Assembly: GCF_007828865.1 (NCBI RefSeq)
Contig: NZ_VIVK01000001.1
Coordinates: 2,604,001 to 2,668,000, forward strand
Reading direction: 5' to 3'
Source: Kribbella amoyensis
GTDB lineage: Bacteria > Actinomycetota > Actinomycetes > Propionibacteriales > Kribbellaceae
DNA: 64,000 bases
In this document: one piece after another, positions 1 through 7,304 of the stretch
Position numbering within the stretch: position 1 is the stretch's first letter
Layout of the letters: each line of letters starts with the position of its first letter
Made by a program: the position numbers and the translations under genes
The notes under the pieces: generated by a model
The model's database searches: none
What the model was told of the DNA's origin: nothing
Seen by the model: only the letters and a program-made list of their open reading frames with translations

Positions 1-15
1 CCTAGGAACTGAATG

Positions 16-924
16 TCATGCGTGGGCGGCGAACTCGTGCTCGGCGTGCCCGACCGGCTCGAGCTGGAAGGTCGAGTGCTCGACGTCGAACTGCCCCGCC
101 AAAGCGCTTTGCAGCCTGTCCAGCAGCTGCGGCGCGTGCCCGTCACCGAAGCAACCCGCCTCGACGACGACGTGCGCGGTCAGTACCGGCAGCCCGGACG
201 TGACGGTGTGAACGTGCAGATCGTGGACGTCCCGGACGTGCTCGACTTCCAGGATGTGCGCCCGAATCGCGTCCAGGTCCACGTCCGACGGCGCCGCCTC
301 GAGCAGTACGTTCGTGGCCTCACGCAACAACTTCACCGCGCGCGGCACGATCACCACCCCGATCAGCAGCGAAACGATCGCGTCGACCCGGGTGAACCCG
401 GTCAGCGCGATCACCAACGCGCCGACCAGAACCCCCACGGAGCTGGCCGAATCGGTAGCGACCTCGAGGAACGCCCCGCGCAGATTGAGGCTGGCCGTCC
501 GGGCCCGATAGAGCAGCCCGACCCCGATCAGATTCCCGACCAGTCCGACCACCCCGAAGATCGCCATCCCACCGGCTTCGACCTCTCCGGGCTCGATCAG
601 GTGCCGAATGCCCTGGACGACGATGAACCCGCCCATTCCGATCAGGATCAGCCCGTTCACCGCGGCCGCGAGAATCTCCGCCCGCGCCCACCCGAAGGTC
701 CGCCGTCCACTGGCAGCCCGCGCCGCCAGCAACGTCGCACCCAACGCGAGCCCGACCCCACCGGAATCGGCCAGCACGTGCCCGGCATCGGCAAGCAACG
801 CGAGACTCCCGGTCACGGCAGCCCCGAAGATCTGCACCGCCGCGATCACCAGCGCGATCACGAGCGTCGCAGCCAACACACCGCGGTACCGCCCCGTCGC
901 GGTACCGCCGTGATTGCCGCTCAT
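16..924 (-). CDS. Cation diffusion facilitator (CDF) metal efflux protein
   Basis: Predicted membrane exporter of Zn2+, Co2+ or a similar divalent cation, exchanged for protons. The 302-residue product has the six-helix CDF membrane domain (about residues 12-205) with the metal-site signature LADAGHVLADSGG in the second helix and a further Asp in EVATDSASS. A cytoplasmic ferredoxin-like domain follows, with a His-containing tail (GHAEHEFAAHA). The ATG at 924 begins MSGNHGG. An upstream in-frame start would add 19 residues that do not look like the family. Two TGAACA repeats upstream suggest control by an ArsR/SmtB-type metal sensor encoded elsewhere. Family assignment is firm; metal specificity is not visible. 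Confidence 0.93.
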   Translation of the reverse strand: MSGNHGGTATGRYRGVLAATLVIALVIAAVQIFGAAVTGSLALLADAGHVLADSGGVGLALGATLLAARAASGRRTFGWARAEILAAAVNGLILIGMGGFIVVQGIRHLIEPGEVEAGGMAIFGVVGLVGNLIGVGLLYRARTASLNLRGAFLEVATDSASSVGVLVGALVIALTGFTRVDAIVSLLIGVVIVPRAVKLLREATNVLLEAAPSDVDLDAIRAHILEVEHVRDVHDLHVHTVTSGLPVLTAHVVVEAGCFGDGHAPQLLDRLQSALAGQFDVEHSTFQLEPVGHAEHEFAAHA

Positions 925-936
925 CGTCCGGCCATT

Positions 937-950
937 TGAACATCTGAACA
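937..950 (-). promoter_or_regulatory. Candidate ArsR/SmtB-type operator upstream of the CDF gene
   Basis: Two TGAACA hexamers (937-942 and 945-950) lie 13-26 bp upstream of the CDF start, with TTCATAT at 955-961. ArsR/SmtB zinc and cadmium sensors bind TGAACA/TTCA elements, and CDF genes are typical targets. The site is seen; the regulator is inferred. Confidence 0.35.
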
Positions 951-1032
951 ACTCTTCATATAACGGACGATAGCGGGCCAACGACGAACTGTCGACCCGT
1001 GCTTGCTCAGCCGAGGTGGGAGGAAGTACTCC

Positions 1033-1467
1033 TCAGTCGAGGCAGAACTCGTTGCCCTCGATGTCCTGCATCACGAGGCACGACTCGTTGACGCCGTCGG
1101 CCCGCAGCAGCCGTACGCGGCCCGCGCCGAGCGCGACCAGGCGTGTGCATTCGGCCTCGAGTGCGGCCAGGCGCTCCTCACCCACGAGCCCGGTGCCGAC
1201 TCGCACATCGAGGTGCACCCGGTTCTTCACGACCTTGCCCTCGGGGACCCGCTGGAAGAACAACCGCGGACCCACCCCCGACGGATCGACACAGGCGAAC
1301 GCCGACCCCTGGTCCTCGGCCGGCAGCGTGCGATCGAAGTCCGCCCAGGAAGCGAAACCGGCCGGTGGCGGCGGCACGACGTACCCGAGAACCTCACACC
1401 AGAACCGAGCAACCCGCTCAGGCTTCGCGCAGTCGAAAGTCACCTGAACCTGCTTGACCGATGCCAT
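1033..1467 (-). CDS. VOC (glyoxalase/bleomycin-resistance fold) family protein
   Basis: Small 144-residue protein of the vicinal-oxygen-chelate superfamily. It opens with a beta-strand (VQVTFDCAKPERVARFWCEVLGY) typical of the fold, has PRLFFQRVPEGK and NRVHLDVRV in the middle, and ends DIEGNEFCLD, where the Glu of EGNEF is a usual metal ligand. Actinobacterial proteins of this kind are often annotated as glyoxalase-like domain proteins, and the substrate is unknown. The ATG at 1467 is chosen because a TATGGT -10 box (1474-1479) ends 6 nt before it, suggesting a leaderless message. An upstream in-frame start would add 31 Arg/Pro-rich residues with no homology. Confidence 0.85.
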   Translation of the reverse strand: MASVKQVQVTFDCAKPERVARFWCEVLGYVVPPPPAGFASWADFDRTLPAEDQGSAFACVDPSGVGPRLFFQRVPEGKVVKNRVHLDVRVGTGLVGEERLAALEAECTRLVALGAGRVRLLRADGVNESCLVMQDIEGNEFCLD

Positions 1468-1473
1468 CGGCCC

Positions 1474-1479
1474 ACCATA
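1474..1479 (-). promoter_or_regulatory. -10 box of a leaderless promoter (VOC gene)
   Basis: TATGGT on the minus strand, 6 nt before the ATG at 1467. It matches the TANNNT rule seen before many starts in this window. Confidence 0.5.
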
Positions 1480-1721
1480 GATCGACCGCCCGTACCGCGG
1501 TCTCGGCATGGTGAAACCAGCCGTCCGAAAGCCGGAGTATCTTCGCGGGACCCTCTGCACAGACCGTGACGAAACCCCGCCCGCGGACCATCCGATTACC
1601 GGTGTCCTTCGACGGACAGTGACAGTTGCAGCGGTACCGGGTCCACGCTGCTCGTCACGCTGTGTCGATCAGACTACCCCGATGGTTGCGGGAAGTAGTT
1701 TTTCGAGCCTCCGTTACCGAG
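1480..1721. other. Intergenic stretch, no gene seen
   Basis: Between the divergent VOC and GH16 genes. Reading frames here lack family resemblance and plausible ribosome sites. The only signal noted is the promoter and riboswitch leader of the GH16 gene further downstream. Confidence 0.5.
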
Positions 1722-1751
1722 TTGAGACCCTGTCGCGAGTGTGCGTATGCT
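1722..1751 (+). promoter_or_regulatory. Sigma-A-type promoter of the riboswitch-GH16 transcript
   Basis: TTGAGA (1722-1727), 18-bp spacer, TATGCT (1746-1751). It would start transcription near 1758, giving a leader of about 260 nt that contains the whole riboswitch. Confidence 0.5.
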
Positions 1752-1784
1752 CACCGGCGCCTGGCCACGGAACTGGGGACCGGA

Positions 1785-2004
1785 TGCCGGCGAGTGACGA
1801 ATACCCGCCGACTCGCAACGCCGAGTTCCGCCCTCCGAGTCGGTGACCCCTCCCATCCAGCATCCGAGGGCGGAAGTGGGGGACCCAAGGTTCCCGGACC
1901 GGCCCGTGGCGCTTCCGCGCGCCTCGGTGCGGTCCTTGGGGCGAAGTCGCGCCAGCGACAGGGCAGCTTCCAGCCCGAGCCCGACAGCTAACCTCACAGG
2001 CGTG
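1785..2004 (+). promoter_or_regulatory. Cyclic-di-AMP riboswitch (ydaO-yuaA class)
   Basis: The GH16 leader carries the conserved blocks of the ydaO/c-di-AMP aptamer in the right order: a CGCCGAGT-type element near 1810, GGGGGACCCAAGG at 1878-1890, GGGGCGAA at 1938-1945, and the 3' block CCGACAGCTAACCTC at 1981-1995 followed by AGGCG. In actinomycetes this class sits upstream of secreted cell-wall hydrolases, and ligand binding generally lowers expression. Here the GH16 ribosome site (AGGAAGGA, 2006-2013) follows the aptamer directly. Recognised by eye; a covariance-model search for the ydaO-yuaA family would settle it. Confidence 0.85.
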
Positions 2005-2021
2005 CAGGAAGGACTGTCCCG

Positions 2022-3620
2022 ATGCGGGATGCATTTTCCCGTGCGCGCGCACAACATCGCGCTGCCGTCCCCTCCGACAAACTGAAGGAACCGGCCGCCA
2101 AGGCCGGACGCCGCGCAGTGATCCCGATCCTCGCCGGCACCACCCTTGTCCTCACCACGGCCGGACTCGGCGTCGCGGCGTTGACGTCCGACAGCGTCCC
2201 GGCCCCGGTCAGCCTCACGGCCACCGCCGACGCGTACGTCCACACCAAGTCGCCCACCCAGAAGCACGGCTGGTCCTCCCGGCTCGTCGCCAAGCTGAAC
2301 GAGTCGACCAGCTTCATCCGGTACTCCGTGCCCGCTGCGGCCGACGGCTACGACCGCAAGGCCACGCTGGTCCTGACCCGGCTGACCACCAGCAACCCGG
2401 CGAAGCTCGCGGTGTCGAAAGCGCCGAGCGGCTGGACCGAGGCGGTCACGTACTCGACCGCACCGAAGCCGGGTACGCCCTTCGCGACCGTGGCCGACGA
2501 CGGCAAGTCGGCGCAGGTACGGATCGACGTCTCCCAGGGCATCACCCAGGCCGGTGAACTGAACCTGGCCCTGACCCAGCCGTCCGGAGCCGGCGGCACC
2601 GTCTTCGGTTCGCGCGAGTCCGGGCTGAAGCAGTCGAAGCTCGAGATCAGCTACGTCCCCGACGGCGCGACCGGACCCGCGCCGACATCGGCGCCCACCT
2701 TGGTGCCCACGTCTGCTCCTACCTCGGCACCCACGTCAGCTCCCACCTCGGCCCCGACCTCGGCTCCCACTTCGGCGCCGACCTCGGCGCCGACGACGGT
2801 GAAGCCGACCGCGTCGCCGACCACGACGTCACCCAAGCCGACCGCGTCGCCGACGACCACGTCGCCCAAGCCGACGGCCTCGCCGACGACCTCGAACCCG
2901 ACCACCCCGCCGGCGACCGGCCTCGCGCCGTCATGGAACCCGTCGGGGTCGCACCGGCTGACGTTCCAGGACGAGTTCAACGCCGCCACGGTCGACACGA
3001 ACAAGTGGGAGCGCGGCTGGTTCAAGGAAGGCATCTCGGACGGTGTCAACAGCAACAATCTCCAGTGCTACGACTCCAACCAGGTCTCCCAGTCCGGCGG
3101 ATACCTCAACCTGGCGCTCGCGAAGCGCCAGGCGTACTGCCGAGGTGCGACCAAGGAGTACGTGTCCGGCCTGGTGAACACCCGGAAGTCGTTCAACCAG
3201 CGGTACGGCTCGTTCGAGGCCCGCGTCTGCCTGCCAGACGGAAACGGCGACGGCCGGGTCGACGGCTTCCCGGCCTGGTGGACCAACGGCCCGTCCTCGG
3301 TGCCGTGGCCCGAACACGGCGAGATCGACATCCTCGAAGGCATCGGCGGCGGTACCAAGGCCTCGCTGCACCACGGCAACCCGGAGTACCACGGCGGCGT
3401 CTACTCGTCCTCGCCACTGGTCGGCTGCCACAACTTCGGCTCCCAGTGGACTAGCAGCGGAGTCACGTTCTACTACGACGGCAAGCCGCTGTGGTCCCAC
3501 AGCTTCAACGGCCCGGATCCGCAGTTCCTTATCCTCAACTACGCAATCCGCCCGAACGCAGGCGAAGCAATCACCCCCGGAACCGCCCTCCGAGTCGACT
3601 GGGTCCGCGTCTGGTCCTGA
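2022..3620 (+). CDS. Secreted GH16 glycosidase with N-terminal CBM-like domain
   Basis: 532-residue exported endo-acting glycosidase (family 16: laminarinases, beta-1,3/1,4-glucanases, related enzymes). Layout: a basic N-terminus and one hydrophobic segment (about 31-53) acting as signal or anchor; a DNRLRE/CBM96-like beta-sandwich (about 60-210); a Pro/Ser/Thr linker (about 218-300); and the GH16 catalytic domain (about 305-532) with the catalytic motif EIDILE, giving nucleophile E434, D436 and acid/base E439. Start 2022 is set by AGGAAGGA eight bases upstream. It is monocistronic, with a c-di-AMP riboswitch in front and a strong hairpin behind. The substrate is not certain, but riboswitch control argues for a role tied to envelope or osmotic state. 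Confidence 0.93.
   Translation: MRDAFSRARAQHRAAVPSDKLKEPAAKAGRRAVIPILAGTTLVLTTAGLGVAALTSDSVPAPVSLTATADAYVHTKSPTQKHGWSSRLVAKLNESTSFIRYSVPAAADGYDRKATLVLTRLTTSNPAKLAVSKAPSGWTEAVTYSTAPKPGTPFATVADDGKSAQVRIDVSQGITQAGELNLALTQPSGAGGTVFGSRESGLKQSKLEISYVPDGATGPAPTSAPTLVPTSAPTSAPTSAPTSAPTSAPTSAPTSAPTTVKPTASPTTTSPKPTASPTTTSPKPTASPTTSNPTTPPATGLAPSWNPSGSHRLTFQDEFNAATVDTNKWERGWFKEGISDGVNSNNLQCYDSNQVSQSGGYLNLALAKRQAYCRGATKEYVSGLVNTRKSFNQRYGSFEARVCLPDGNGDGRVDGFPAWWTNGPSSVPWPEHGEIDILEGIGGGTKASLHHGNPEYHGGVYSSSPLVGCHNFGSQWTSSGVTFYYDGKPLWSHSFNGPDPQFLILNYAIRPNAGEAITPGTALRVDWVRVWS
2802..2900 (+). repeat. Three 33-bp in-frame repeats in the GH16 linker
   Basis: Units at 2802-2834, 2835-2867 and 2868-2900 each encode an 11-residue KPTASPTTTSP-type block. 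A run of shorter PTSAP-coding repeats (about 2683-2800) precedes them. Such Pro/Thr/Ser linkers separate binding and catalytic domains and readily change length by slippage. Confidence 0.85.
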
Positions 3621-3638
3621 CACTCTCGACGTAACGTT

Positions 3639-3670
3639 CACCCCGGCACCTCACCGCAGGTGCCGGGGTG
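3639..3670 (+). terminator. Intrinsic terminator-like hairpin after GH16
   Basis: Perfect 13-bp stem (3639-3651 with 3658-3670, arms CACCCCGGCACCT and complement) and a 6-nt loop, 19 nt after the GH16 stop. There is no U tract, as is common in actinomycetes. Confidence 0.8.
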
Positions 3671-3786
3671 ACGTCGTGGCTGACGGCGGCATGTCACTTC
3701 CTGCAACTCGCTAGCCGCGAGGCAGGCCGGTCGGACACACTCGGTCCTCGTCCGCAGGTAGAGAGCGAGCAGGGAGCGAGTGCACC

Positions 3787-4251
3787 ATGGGCTTCTTCGA
3801 ACGAGGTATCGCCGTGACCGCCGCAAGTGCGGCCGTCATAGGACTCTGCCAGTCCACCGCGTCGGCAAGCGTCCAATGGACCAACGACACTTTCGACGTC
3901 TGCGCCCCTTTCCCGTACGACTACTCCCCGTCCGCCGGCTTCCCGTGTACCAACCGGTCCTACGGCGGGATCGTCTGGGGCAACCGGACCGCCCGAATCC
4001 AAGGCGCCGTCACCGACGACTGGAGACTGAACTCCTCCACCGTCGTGTACTTCGACGCCTTCGCCGGATCCACCAAGGTGGAAGGCACCGTCCGCAGATC
4101 GGAAGGCAACTCAGTCTCGTTCAACTTCTACATCGGCGACCCAGACCTCGTCGGCGGAATCGACCGCATCAGAATCCAGGTCTGCCACTACCGCCCACCC
4201 ACAGACCCCATCGGCAAATGCTCCACCCAATACAACGAAATCAGAGACTGA
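3787..4251 (+). CDS. Small secreted protein of unknown function
   Basis: 154 residues. The N-terminus MGFFERGIAVTAASAAVIGL followed by an Ala/Ser cut region (TASAS) is a convincing Sec signal peptide, leaving a mature domain of about 125 residues. The mature part is rich in Tyr, Asn and Asp, has four cysteines (DVCAPF, FPCTNR, QVCHYR, GKCSTQ) that could form two disulfides, and looks all-beta. I do not recognise a family. The ATG at 3787 follows a purine-rich GAGCGAG site. It stands alone after the GH16 terminator. Codon choice matches its neighbours. Confidence 0.75.
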   Translation: MGFFERGIAVTAASAAVIGLCQSTASASVQWTNDTFDVCAPFPYDYSPSAGFPCTNRSYGGIVWGNRTARIQGAVTDDWRLNSSTVVYFDAFAGSTKVEGTVRRSEGNSVSFNFYIGDPDLVGGIDRIRIQVCHYRPPTDPIGKCSTQYNEIRD

Positions 4252-4540
4252 TCTCCGGAAGCCGCGCGCGAAGAGGTCGACCGGCTCGCTACCGAGCCGG
4301 TCGCAGTTCACACCATTGGGACCACAGCCGTTGCTGCCACCCTCCAAGCACCCACACCGCTCGTCCGGCGGCGCCAAGGCCTATGCAGGGCGATCGCCAC
4401 TCCTCGGCCCTGCGGCAGCTGTTCAACCGCCAACTCGACCAACTCGGCCAGCTCTGGCACTGCCTCGCACCGGCCGACACTACGACCCCAGCCAAGCCTT
4501 CGCGCAGGAGGCCAGCAACGCCGCGGAACCCCGTCTCGCC

Positions 4541-4933
4541 CTAGGCACTCAGCTTCGCGCGGAGACGTTCTGTTTGCTCAACGAGCGTGGTACGGAGCTG
4601 CTCGAGGGCTTCGATCTTGGTCCGCAGAGTCATCAGGCGCTGTTCGTAGACCGCGAGCGCCGCTGCACAAGGCGCCTCGTCCAGATCGGGTGAGCGGATG
4701 CAAACGCCGAACTGGCTGATGTCGTCGATGGAGAGCCCGGCGCCGAGCAGGACACGGATGTTGTTGACCACGTCCACGACCTCAAGAGCGTAGCGACGGT
4801 AGCCGTTGGACTCCCGGTCAGCAGCGATCAGCCCACGCTGTTCGTAGTACCGCAGCGAGCGGACGCTCACCGCTGTGCGGCTTGCAAGTTCGCCGATCCG
4901 GAGCCCTTCGCGACGATCGTCAGAAGAAGCCAT
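4541..4933 (-). CDS. MerR-family transcriptional regulator
   Basis: 130-residue MerR-type regulator: winged helix at the N-terminus (LRIGELASRTAVSVRSLRYYEQRGLI, then ESNGYRRY), a linking helix, and a C-terminal coiled coil (MTLRTKIEALEQLRTTLVEQTERLRAKL). The effector region is short, and Cys in GVCIRSP and EAPCAAAL do not form a known metal site, so this resembles the small-molecule or redox-sensing MerR group. The ATG at 4933 begins MASSDDRREGLRIGEL; upstream in-frame sequence belongs to the preceding gene in another frame. It lies 4 nt after the nitroreductase-like gene and is transcribed with it from a MerR-type promoter, so it probably controls its own operon. Confidence 0.92.
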   Translation of the reverse strand: MASSDDRREGLRIGELASRTAVSVRSLRYYEQRGLIAADRESNGYRRYALEVVDVVNNIRVLLGAGLSIDDISQFGVCIRSPDLDEAPCAAALAVYEQRLMTLRTKIEALEQLRTTLVEQTERLRAKLSA

Positions 4934-4937
4934 GCCG

Positions 4938-5486
4938 CTAGTCTGCCCCACCACGAACTGGTCCCGCGTCGCGTTCACGCCGTCCATCACGCGATTGCGT
5001 GACTGCACCGTCGACCGGCTCGAGCACGACGACCGGGATACGCCGGCCCGCCGCCTTCGCGAAGTCAGCGAACGCTGGCATGCGACGAACCTGTTCACTC
5101 CAGATGAGTTCGCGTTCGGATCCGAAGGCAACGCGGGCGGTGGCCTCTATCAGCGTGGACCCCACCTCGACGGTCACCGCGGAATTCTTCGTGACATTGC
5201 GGTACCAGGCCGGAGGCTGACGGCTCCCGCCAAAGGTAGCGAAGACGGCAAAAGCGTTACCCACTGCGTGATACATCAGCGGATTAGTCCGTCGACGGCC
5301 GCTCACCGCTCCGGTATGACTGACCAAAATGATCGGCACGCCCTGGTCAGGATCGAAGCCGGCCAACAAGGGCGGAATCGGGCGCCCTCGCGCCAAATCC
5401 TCCTCGGTACTCCACCGCACGAACCCCGCACCCGACCGGAACTCCGTCACAATCCGCCGGTTCCACTCACGAATATCAGCAGGCAT
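4938..5486 (-). CDS. F420-dependent nitroreductase/quinone-reductase family protein (DUF385 type)
   Basis: 182 residues. It matches the deazaflavin (F420H2)-dependent Ddn/DUF385 family: VSHTGAVSGRRRTNPLMY, then FAVFATFGGSRQPPAWYRNV and AVTVEVG, the split-barrel core that holds F420. These enzymes reduce nitroaromatics, quinones or other electrophiles. The last 25 or so residues (DGAVTQSRDGRRERDAGP) run past the normal end of the family and look unstructured. First gene of a two-gene operon with the MerR regulator. The ATG at 5486 lies only about 2 nt from the predicted transcript start, so the message is probably leaderless. Substrate unknown. Confidence 0.88.
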   Translation of the reverse strand: MPADIREWNRRIVTEFRSGAGFVRWSTEEDLARGRPIPPLLAGFDPDQGVPIILVSHTGAVSGRRRTNPLMYHAVGNAFAVFATFGGSRQPPAWYRNVTKNSAVTVEVGSTLIEATARVAFGSERELIWSEQVRRMPAFADFAKAAGRRIPVVVLEPVDGAVTQSRDGRRERDAGPVRGGAD

Positions 5487-5494
5487 ACCCGCAA

Positions 5495-5525
5495 CCTAAA
5501 ACCCTGACACCAACGACAGGGTCAA
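5495..5525 (-). promoter_or_regulatory. MerR-type promoter with 19-bp spacer and dyad operator
   Basis: On the minus strand: -35 TTGACC (5520-5525), a 19-bp spacer, -10 TTTAGG (5495-5500). Inside the spacer and overlapping the -35 lies a perfect dyad ACCCTG-N10-CAGGGT (5501-5506, 5517-5522). Overlong spacers with a central dyad are the hallmark of promoters activated by MerR proteins. The downstream operon encodes one. Confidence 0.75.
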
Positions 5526-5719
5526 GCCAGCGACATGGTCAGCTGCCTGTCACCGCTCCCACTTGAGCCCCAACGAAGCCTCCCGCGACGAACTGTCGCT
5601 CGGCCGTGACCACTATGTTTCATCGAAGATCTTGCTCGACAGGAGCCTCAAGGAGCCGAGCCTCCCAGCGGGCGCCAACGATGCGCTGACGCGCCCCGGT
5701 TGCTCTCGTCGCGGGTGGG

Positions 5720-5844
5720 CTCGTCCTCGACCCCACGCGCGACTACCAGCCCACCGGCAGACCACCCGGACCGACCCCAAACAGACCGACAGCCGTACCC
5801 ACGAATCGTAGGTTCAGCTGTCGCCTATGTCTTGAGACATCACA
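5720..5844 (+). mobile_element. Remnant of the 3' end of an IS481-like element (second copy of element B)
   Basis: The DNA reads as the last 30 or so codons of the element B transposase (DPTRDYQPTG-type tail) with small differences, ending at the same spot (ACGAATCGTAGGTTC) and continuing into the same right terminus (GTCGCCTATGTCTTGAGACA). Everything upstream of about 5720 is lost. It preserves the terminus that an IS3 insertion interrupts in the copy at 10-12.7 kb. The 190 bases before it (5530-5719) hold no gene that I can support. Confidence 0.8.
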
Positions 5845-5858
5845 ATGGTAGGCCTGTC

Positions 5859-7252
5859 GGGACTGTCCGTCTAACGGTGTTTCTGGCCCGACGCGCCGAC
5901 TGTGGTGGTTGGTGGGAAAGGTGCGGCAATGACCGCGACACTGCCGGATGTGGCAGGTAAGAAGAAGCAGGGTAAGGCGTCGGCCGAGGAGCTTGCTGCG
6001 GCTGAGTTGGTGCGGCTGGCGAAGGAGCAAGGGCTGTCGCTGACGGGCCCGGACGGGTTGTTGAAGCAGCTGAACAAGGCGGTGCTGGAGACCGCGTTGA
6101 ACGAGGAGCTGACCGAGCATCTGGGTCATGAGAAGCACGGCGAGCCGGTGGCGGGCAATGTCCGTAACGGCACCCGGTCCAAGACGGTGCTGACCGAGAC
6201 GTCCGGCCAGGTCGAGCTGGAGGTGCCGCGGGACCGGGCCGGCACGTTCACTCCGCAGATCGTGAAGAAGCGGCAGCGCCGGTTGAACGGTGTCGACGAG
6301 GTGGTGCTGTCGCTGTATGCCAAGGGCTTGACCACGGGTGAGATTTCGGCGCATTTCGCCGAGATTTACGGTGCCTCGGTCAGCCGGGAGACCATCAGCC
6401 GGATCACTGACAAGGTGATCGAGGAGATGACCGAGTGGGCGAGTCGGCCGCTGGACGAGGTGTATGCGGCGGTGTTCATCGACGCGATCGTGGTCAAGGT
6501 CCGCGACGGGCAGGTCGCGAACCGGCCGTTCTATGCCGCGATCGGTGTCACGCTGGCCGGGGAGCGCGAGATCCTCGGGTTGTGGGCTGGGACTGCGGGC
6601 AGCGGTGAGGGCGCGAAGTTCTGGATGGCCGTGCTCACCGATCTGCGCAACCGGGGCCTGCGGGATGTGTTCTTCGTGGTCTGCGACGGGTTGAAGGGGC
6701 TGCCGGAGGTGGTGGCGAACGTGTGGCCGCCGGCGATCGTGCAGACCTGCATCATCCACCTGATCCGCAACACCTTCCGGCTCACCTCCCGCAAGTACTG
6801 GCCCGAGCTCAAAGGTGACCTGAAGCCGATCTACACCGCCGTCAACGCCACCGCCGCCCGCGCGGCGTTCGACGACCTGACCGAGAAGTGGGGGCAGCGC
6901 TACCCGGCGGTGATCCGGCTGTGGGATAACGCCTGGAACGAGTTCATCCCGTTCCTGGACTACGACGTCGAGATCCGCCGGGTGCTGTGCTCCACGAACG
7001 CGATCGAGTCCCTGAACGCCCGCTACCGGCGCGCGATCAAGGCCCGCGGCCACTTCCCGACCGAACAGGCCGCGCTGAAGTGTCTCTACCTCGTGACCCG
7101 GTCATTGGACCCCACCGGCACCGGCCGGGCACGATGGGCGATGCGGTGGAAACCAGCACTCAACGCGTTCGCGATCACCTTCGGCGACCGATTCCCGGCA
7201 GCCGAAACCTACTGATGAACACCGCCGGAAACACCGTTAGCGAGATAGACCC
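5859..7252 (+). mobile_element. IS256-family insertion sequence, copy 1
   Basis: 1394 bp. Terminal inverted repeats start GGGACTGTCCGTCTAACGGT on the left and GGGTCTATCTCGCTAACGGT on the right (reverse complement), both running into the same GTTTC core. One full-length transposase gene. Flanks 5851-5858 and 7253-7260 do not form the usual 8-9 bp duplication; only GTC is shared. It sits at the very tip of IS481 element A. Confidence 0.9.
5929..7215 (+). CDS. IS256-family (mutator type) transposase, copy 1
   Basis: 428-residue DDE transposase of the Transposase_mut family. Catalytic residues are D185 (FIDAIVVKVRDG), D253 (VVCDGLKGLPE) and E360 (STNAIESLN), with the C-x2-H signature CIIHLIRN between the second D and E. 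The ATG at 5929 is chosen because GGTGGGAAAGG lies just upstream; an alternative start 27 nt earlier lacks a site. Length and motifs are intact, so the protein should be active. The translation is identical to the inverted copy at 8642-9928. Confidence 0.95.
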   Translation: MTATLPDVAGKKKQGKASAEELAAAELVRLAKEQGLSLTGPDGLLKQLNKAVLETALNEELTEHLGHEKHGEPVAGNVRNGTRSKTVLTETSGQVELEVPRDRAGTFTPQIVKKRQRRLNGVDEVVLSLYAKGLTTGEISAHFAEIYGASVSRETISRITDKVIEEMTEWASRPLDEVYAAVFIDAIVVKVRDGQVANRPFYAAIGVTLAGEREILGLWAGTAGSGEGAKFWMAVLTDLRNRGLRDVFFVVCDGLKGLPEVVANVWPPAIVQTCIIHLIRNTFRLTSRKYWPELKGDLKPIYTAVNATAARAAFDDLTEKWGQRYPAVIRLWDNAWNEFIPFLDYDVEIRRVLCSTNAIESLNARYRRAIKARGHFPTEQAALKCLYLVTRSLDPTGTGRARWAMRWKPALNAFAITFGDRFPAAETY

Positions 7253-7304
7253 GTCTCGGGTGATGGTTGACGTGCGGTGCTCGGTTGATGCTTGACGGTT
7301 TTGG

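Noticed and set aside
2651..3641. Minus-strand open frames opposite the GH16 gene
   Set aside because: Repetitive Val/Gly translation produced by the Pro/Thr linker codons read backwards; no independent signal.
3780..4544. 254-codon frame overlapping the small secreted protein
   Set aside because: Arg-rich shadow of the signal-peptide-bearing gene; no start signal.
5743..7053. A 436-codon open frame antisense to the IS256 transposase (also mirrored at 8804-10111)
   Set aside because: Arg/Pro/His-rich translation, no family resemblance, present only because it is the complement of a high-GC gene; the sense strand has DDE motifs and a ribosome site.
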